Shown: positions 62,294 through 64,000 of the stretch, piece by piece | Numbering within the stretch: position 1 is the first letter of the stretch | Layout of the letters: every line of letters begins with the position of its first letter | From: Pseudomonas sp. DTU12.3 | Lineage (GTDB): Bacteria; Pseudomonadota; Gammaproteobacteria; Pseudomonadales; Pseudomonadaceae | Direction: 5' to 3' | Assembly (NCBI RefSeq): GCF_004124275.1 | Contig: NZ_CP027218.1 | Coordinates: 5,978,501 to 6,042,500, forward strand | DNA length: 64,000 nt | Translations under genes and position numbers: made by a program | The notes under the pieces: generated by a model | What the model saw: the letters and a program-made list of their open reading frames with translations, nothing else | Database searches by the model: none | What the model was told of the DNA's origin: nothing

Positions 62294-62917
62294 ATGCGAC
62301 CATTTTTCAAGACATGGCTAACCATCTGCCTATTAATGCCACTGGCCGCCCACGCCACCAATCGTGAGCAACGTCTTCCCAACGTTAACGGCTTCACCCC
62401 TAAATCCCATGCTTCGGCTCCATCGAGCAAAAGCAGCAAAAGCAAAACCACCACGCTGAGCAGCAAGAGCCACAGCAAGCTGGTGCCACCGATGGCGAGC
62501 AAGGAAAGCAGCAATGTGCTGAGCCGTGCGGTGAACGTCCTCGGTACACCTTATCGTTGGGGCGGCAGCAGCCCAAGTAAAGGCTTCGATTGCAGCGGCC
62601 TGGTGAAATACGCGTTCAACGACGCCACGTTCGACCTGCCACGCACCTCCAACGCCATGGCCAGCGGCCACGGCGAGAAAGTCGAGCGCAAGGATCTGAA
62701 GCCGGGCGACCTGATTTTCTTCAACATCAAGAGCCGTCGGGTCAACCACGTTGCCATCTACCTGGGCAACGACCGCTTCATCCACGCCCCGCGTCGTGGC
62801 AAAGCGGTGAGCATCGATACGCTGAACAAGCCGTATTGGGAACAGCATTACGTGGTTGCCAAGCGCGTGTTGCCGAAAGAGCCTGCGAGCAAGCAGATGC
62901 GCGTCGTTCAGCGCTAA
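62294..62917 (+). CDS. NlpC/P60 family peptidoglycan endopeptidase
   Basis: A 207-residue exported cysteine peptidase. MRPFFKTWLTICLLMPLAAHA is a signal peptide. A Ser/Lys-rich linker (residues 35-75) leads to the NlpC/P60 domain with the catalytic Cys in GFDCSGLVKYAF, His in RVNHVAIYLG and a third polar residue in RFIHAPRRG. It should cut peptide stems in murein. The long frame before ATG 62294 adds non-family sequence. Nothing else is seen in the 62045-62293 gap. Confidence 0.93.
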   Translation: MRPFFKTWLTICLLMPLAAHATNREQRLPNVNGFTPKSHASAPSSKSSKSKTTTLSSKSHSKLVPPMASKESSNVLSRAVNVLGTPYRWGGSSPSKGFDCSGLVKYAFNDATFDLPRTSNAMASGHGEKVERKDLKPGDLIFFNIKSRRVNHVAIYLGNDRFIHAPRRGKAVSIDTLNKPYWEQHYVVAKRVLPKEPASKQMRVVQR

Positions 62918-62930
62918 GTCTTCGAAGCAA

Positions 62931-63013
62931 GATCAAAAGATCGCAGCCTGCGGCAGCTCCTGCAATTGGAATGCATTTCCCTGTAGGAGCTGCCGAAGGC
63001 TGCGATCTTTTGC
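62931..63013. repeat. REP pair (REPIN), family A
   Basis: Two family A arms (GATCAAAAGATCGCAGCCTG... and its complement ending TTTTG) between the convergent NlpC/P60 and pilT genes. Confidence 0.88.
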
Positions 63014-63022
63014 TTTTGGCGT

Positions 63023-64000
63023 TTAAAAATTATCCGGCGTACGCGCCTTCTCCCGCGCATGCTCGCGGCTGATCAAGCCTTTGGTCACCAGATCCTTCAG
63101 GCACATATCCAGTGTCTGCATCCCCAGCGAGCCACCGGTCTGAATCGCCGAGTACATCTGCGCCACCTTGTCTTCGCGGATCAGGTTGCGGATCGCCGAC
63201 GTCCCCAGCATGATCTCGTGCGCCGCCACCCGTCCGCCGCCGATCTTCTTGATCAGCGTCTGCGAGACCACCGCCAGCAACGACTCCGAGAGCATCGAGC
63301 GGACCATCGACTTCTCGTCACCGGGGAACACATCCACCACCCGGTCGATGGTTTTCGCCGCTGAAGTCGTGTGCAGCGTGCCAAACACCAAATGCCCGGT
63401 CTCGGCAGCAGTCAGCGCCAGGCGAATGGTTTCCAGATCGCGCATCTCACCGACCAGGATCACGTCCGGGTCCTCCCGCAGCGCCGAGCGCAAGGCCGTG
63501 GCGAAGCTGCGGGTATCACGGTGGACTTCACGCTGATTGATCAGGCATTTGCGCGATTCGTGAACGAATTCGATCGGATCTTCAATGGTCAGGATGTGGT
63601 GATGGCGATGGGTGTTGAGGTAGTCGATCATCGCCGCCAGTGTGGTCGACTTGCCCGAACCGGTCGGCCCGGTGACCAGCACCAGCCCACGCGGCGCATC
63701 GGTGATCTTGCGGAAGACATCGCCCATGGCGAGGTCTTCCATGCTCAGCACTTTCGACGGGATGGTGCGAAACACCGCCCCCGCGCCACGGTTCTGGTTA
63801 AAGGCGTTAACCCGAAACCGCGCGACACCGGGGACTTCGAAGGAAAAGTCGGTTTCCAGATGTTTCTCGAAGTCGACCCGCTGGGTGTCGTTCATGATGT
63901 CGTAGATCAATTCGTGCACTTGCTTGTGATCCAGCGCCGGCAGATTGATCCGCCGCACATCACCATCGACGCGGATCATCGGCGGCAGACCGGCCGACAG
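63023..64000 (-). CDS. pilT: Type IV pilus retraction ATPase PilT, 5' end outside window
   Basis: Most of PilT, the hexameric ATPase that pulls pili back and powers twitching. Walker A GPTGSGKST, the acidic Asp-box around TIEDPIEFVHE, Walker B ILVGEMRDLETI, the His-box GTLHTTSAAKT and the retraction motif AIRNLIRE near the C-terminus are all present. The frame runs off the right end at LSAGLPPMIRVDG, so about the first 20 residues are missing. It belongs with the Pil-Chp operon functionally; pilU, often next to pilT, would lie beyond the C-terminal end only if on the other side of the NlpC gene, and it is not in the window. Confidence 0.96.
   Translation of the reverse strand: MSAGLPPMIRVDGDVRRINLPALDHKQVHELIYDIMNDTQRVDFEKHLETDFSFEVPGVARFRVNAFNQNRGAGAVFRTIPSKVLSMEDLAMGDVFRKITDAPRGLVLVTGPTGSGKSTTLAAMIDYLNTHRHHHILTIEDPIEFVHESRKCLINQREVHRDTRSFATALRSALREDPDVILVGEMRDLETIRLALTAAETGHLVFGTLHTTSAAKTIDRVVDVFPGDEKSMVRSMLSESLLAVVSQTLIKKIGGGRVAAHEIMLGTSAIRNLIREDKVAQMYSAIQTGGSLGMQTLDMCLKDLVTKGLISREHAREKARTPDNF

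Overview
The window is a chromosome segment from a Pseudomonas of the fluorescens group. Several things point there. The gene order follows the pilT-pyrC'-pyrB-pyrR-ruvX-algH-tonB-gshB-pilGHIJ-chpA and metF-ahcY / tktA-epd-pgk-fba blocks known from pseudomonads. DUF6124 and PyrC' pseudo-dihydroorotase genes, both typical of this genus, are present. Many gaps are filled with the palindromic REP/REPIN repeats typical of P. fluorescens-type genomes. I saw no rRNA, tRNA, CRISPR array, prophage or insertion-sequence transposase.

Layout. 1-3.5 kb: the 5' part of a receiver-PAS-GGDEF diguanylate cyclase, a divergent cytoplasmic PL7 alginate lyase with a good promoter, then an AT-rich island with an unknown beta/gamma-crystallin-like gene and an orphan copy of a structured repeat. 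3.5-9.9 kb: central carbon genes on the minus strand (tktA, epd, pgk, fba) with two small lipoprotein genes. 10.1-12.4 kb: an ArsR-type regulator fused to a methyltransferase-like domain (SahR-like), with a perfect palindromic operator, followed by metK. 12.6-22.6 kb: mixed housekeeping and envelope genes (ligB, DUF1090, cytochrome c', mltA, MAPEG, three transporter types, an FNT channel, a thioesterase). 22.7-25.3 kb: SAH riboswitch, ahcY and metF. 25.5-35.5 kb: a periplasmic binding protein, rhlE helicase, yceI with cytochrome b561, a flavin amine oxidase with a histone-like tail, bioA, rsmE and a hemolysin III family protein. 35.7-44.0 kb: a complete malonate decarboxylase cluster (mdcABCDEGH-madLM with mdcR convergent). 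44.1-45.1 kb: DUF6124 and its repeated leader. 45.3-55.2 kb: the Pil-Chp twitching chemotaxis operon (pilG-pilH-pilI-pilJ-chpA-chpC) without the methyltransferase and methylesterase genes. 55.5-64 kb: gshB, a TonB-like gene, algH-ruvX, pyrR-pyrB-pyrC', a TM2 protein, an NlpC/P60 hydrolase and most of pilT.

How the genes fit together. The methyl cycle is nearly complete here: MetK makes SAM, AhcY removes SAH and MetF supplies methyl groups. Two different SAH/SAM-linked controls appear, a SahR-like protein at metK and an RNA switch at ahcY. Type IV pilus control is split between the Pil-Chp operon and pilT, with gshB, tonB and pyr genes between them, as in P. aeruginosa. The malonate cluster is self-contained: transport (MadLM), decarboxylase subunits (MdcA, C, D, E), prosthetic-group synthesis and attachment (MdcB, G), ACP malonylation (MdcH) and regulator (MdcR). 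It lies between two inverted copies of the same composite repeat.

Most of the window is ordinary core genome. The points I would look at first are the tandem-hairpin element shared by the DUF6124 leader and the AT-rich island, the doubled SAM-cycle control, the REPIN whose two arms carry the same insertion, and the malonate cluster's repeat-bounded position. I found no convincing evidence of a wholly new multi-gene system.
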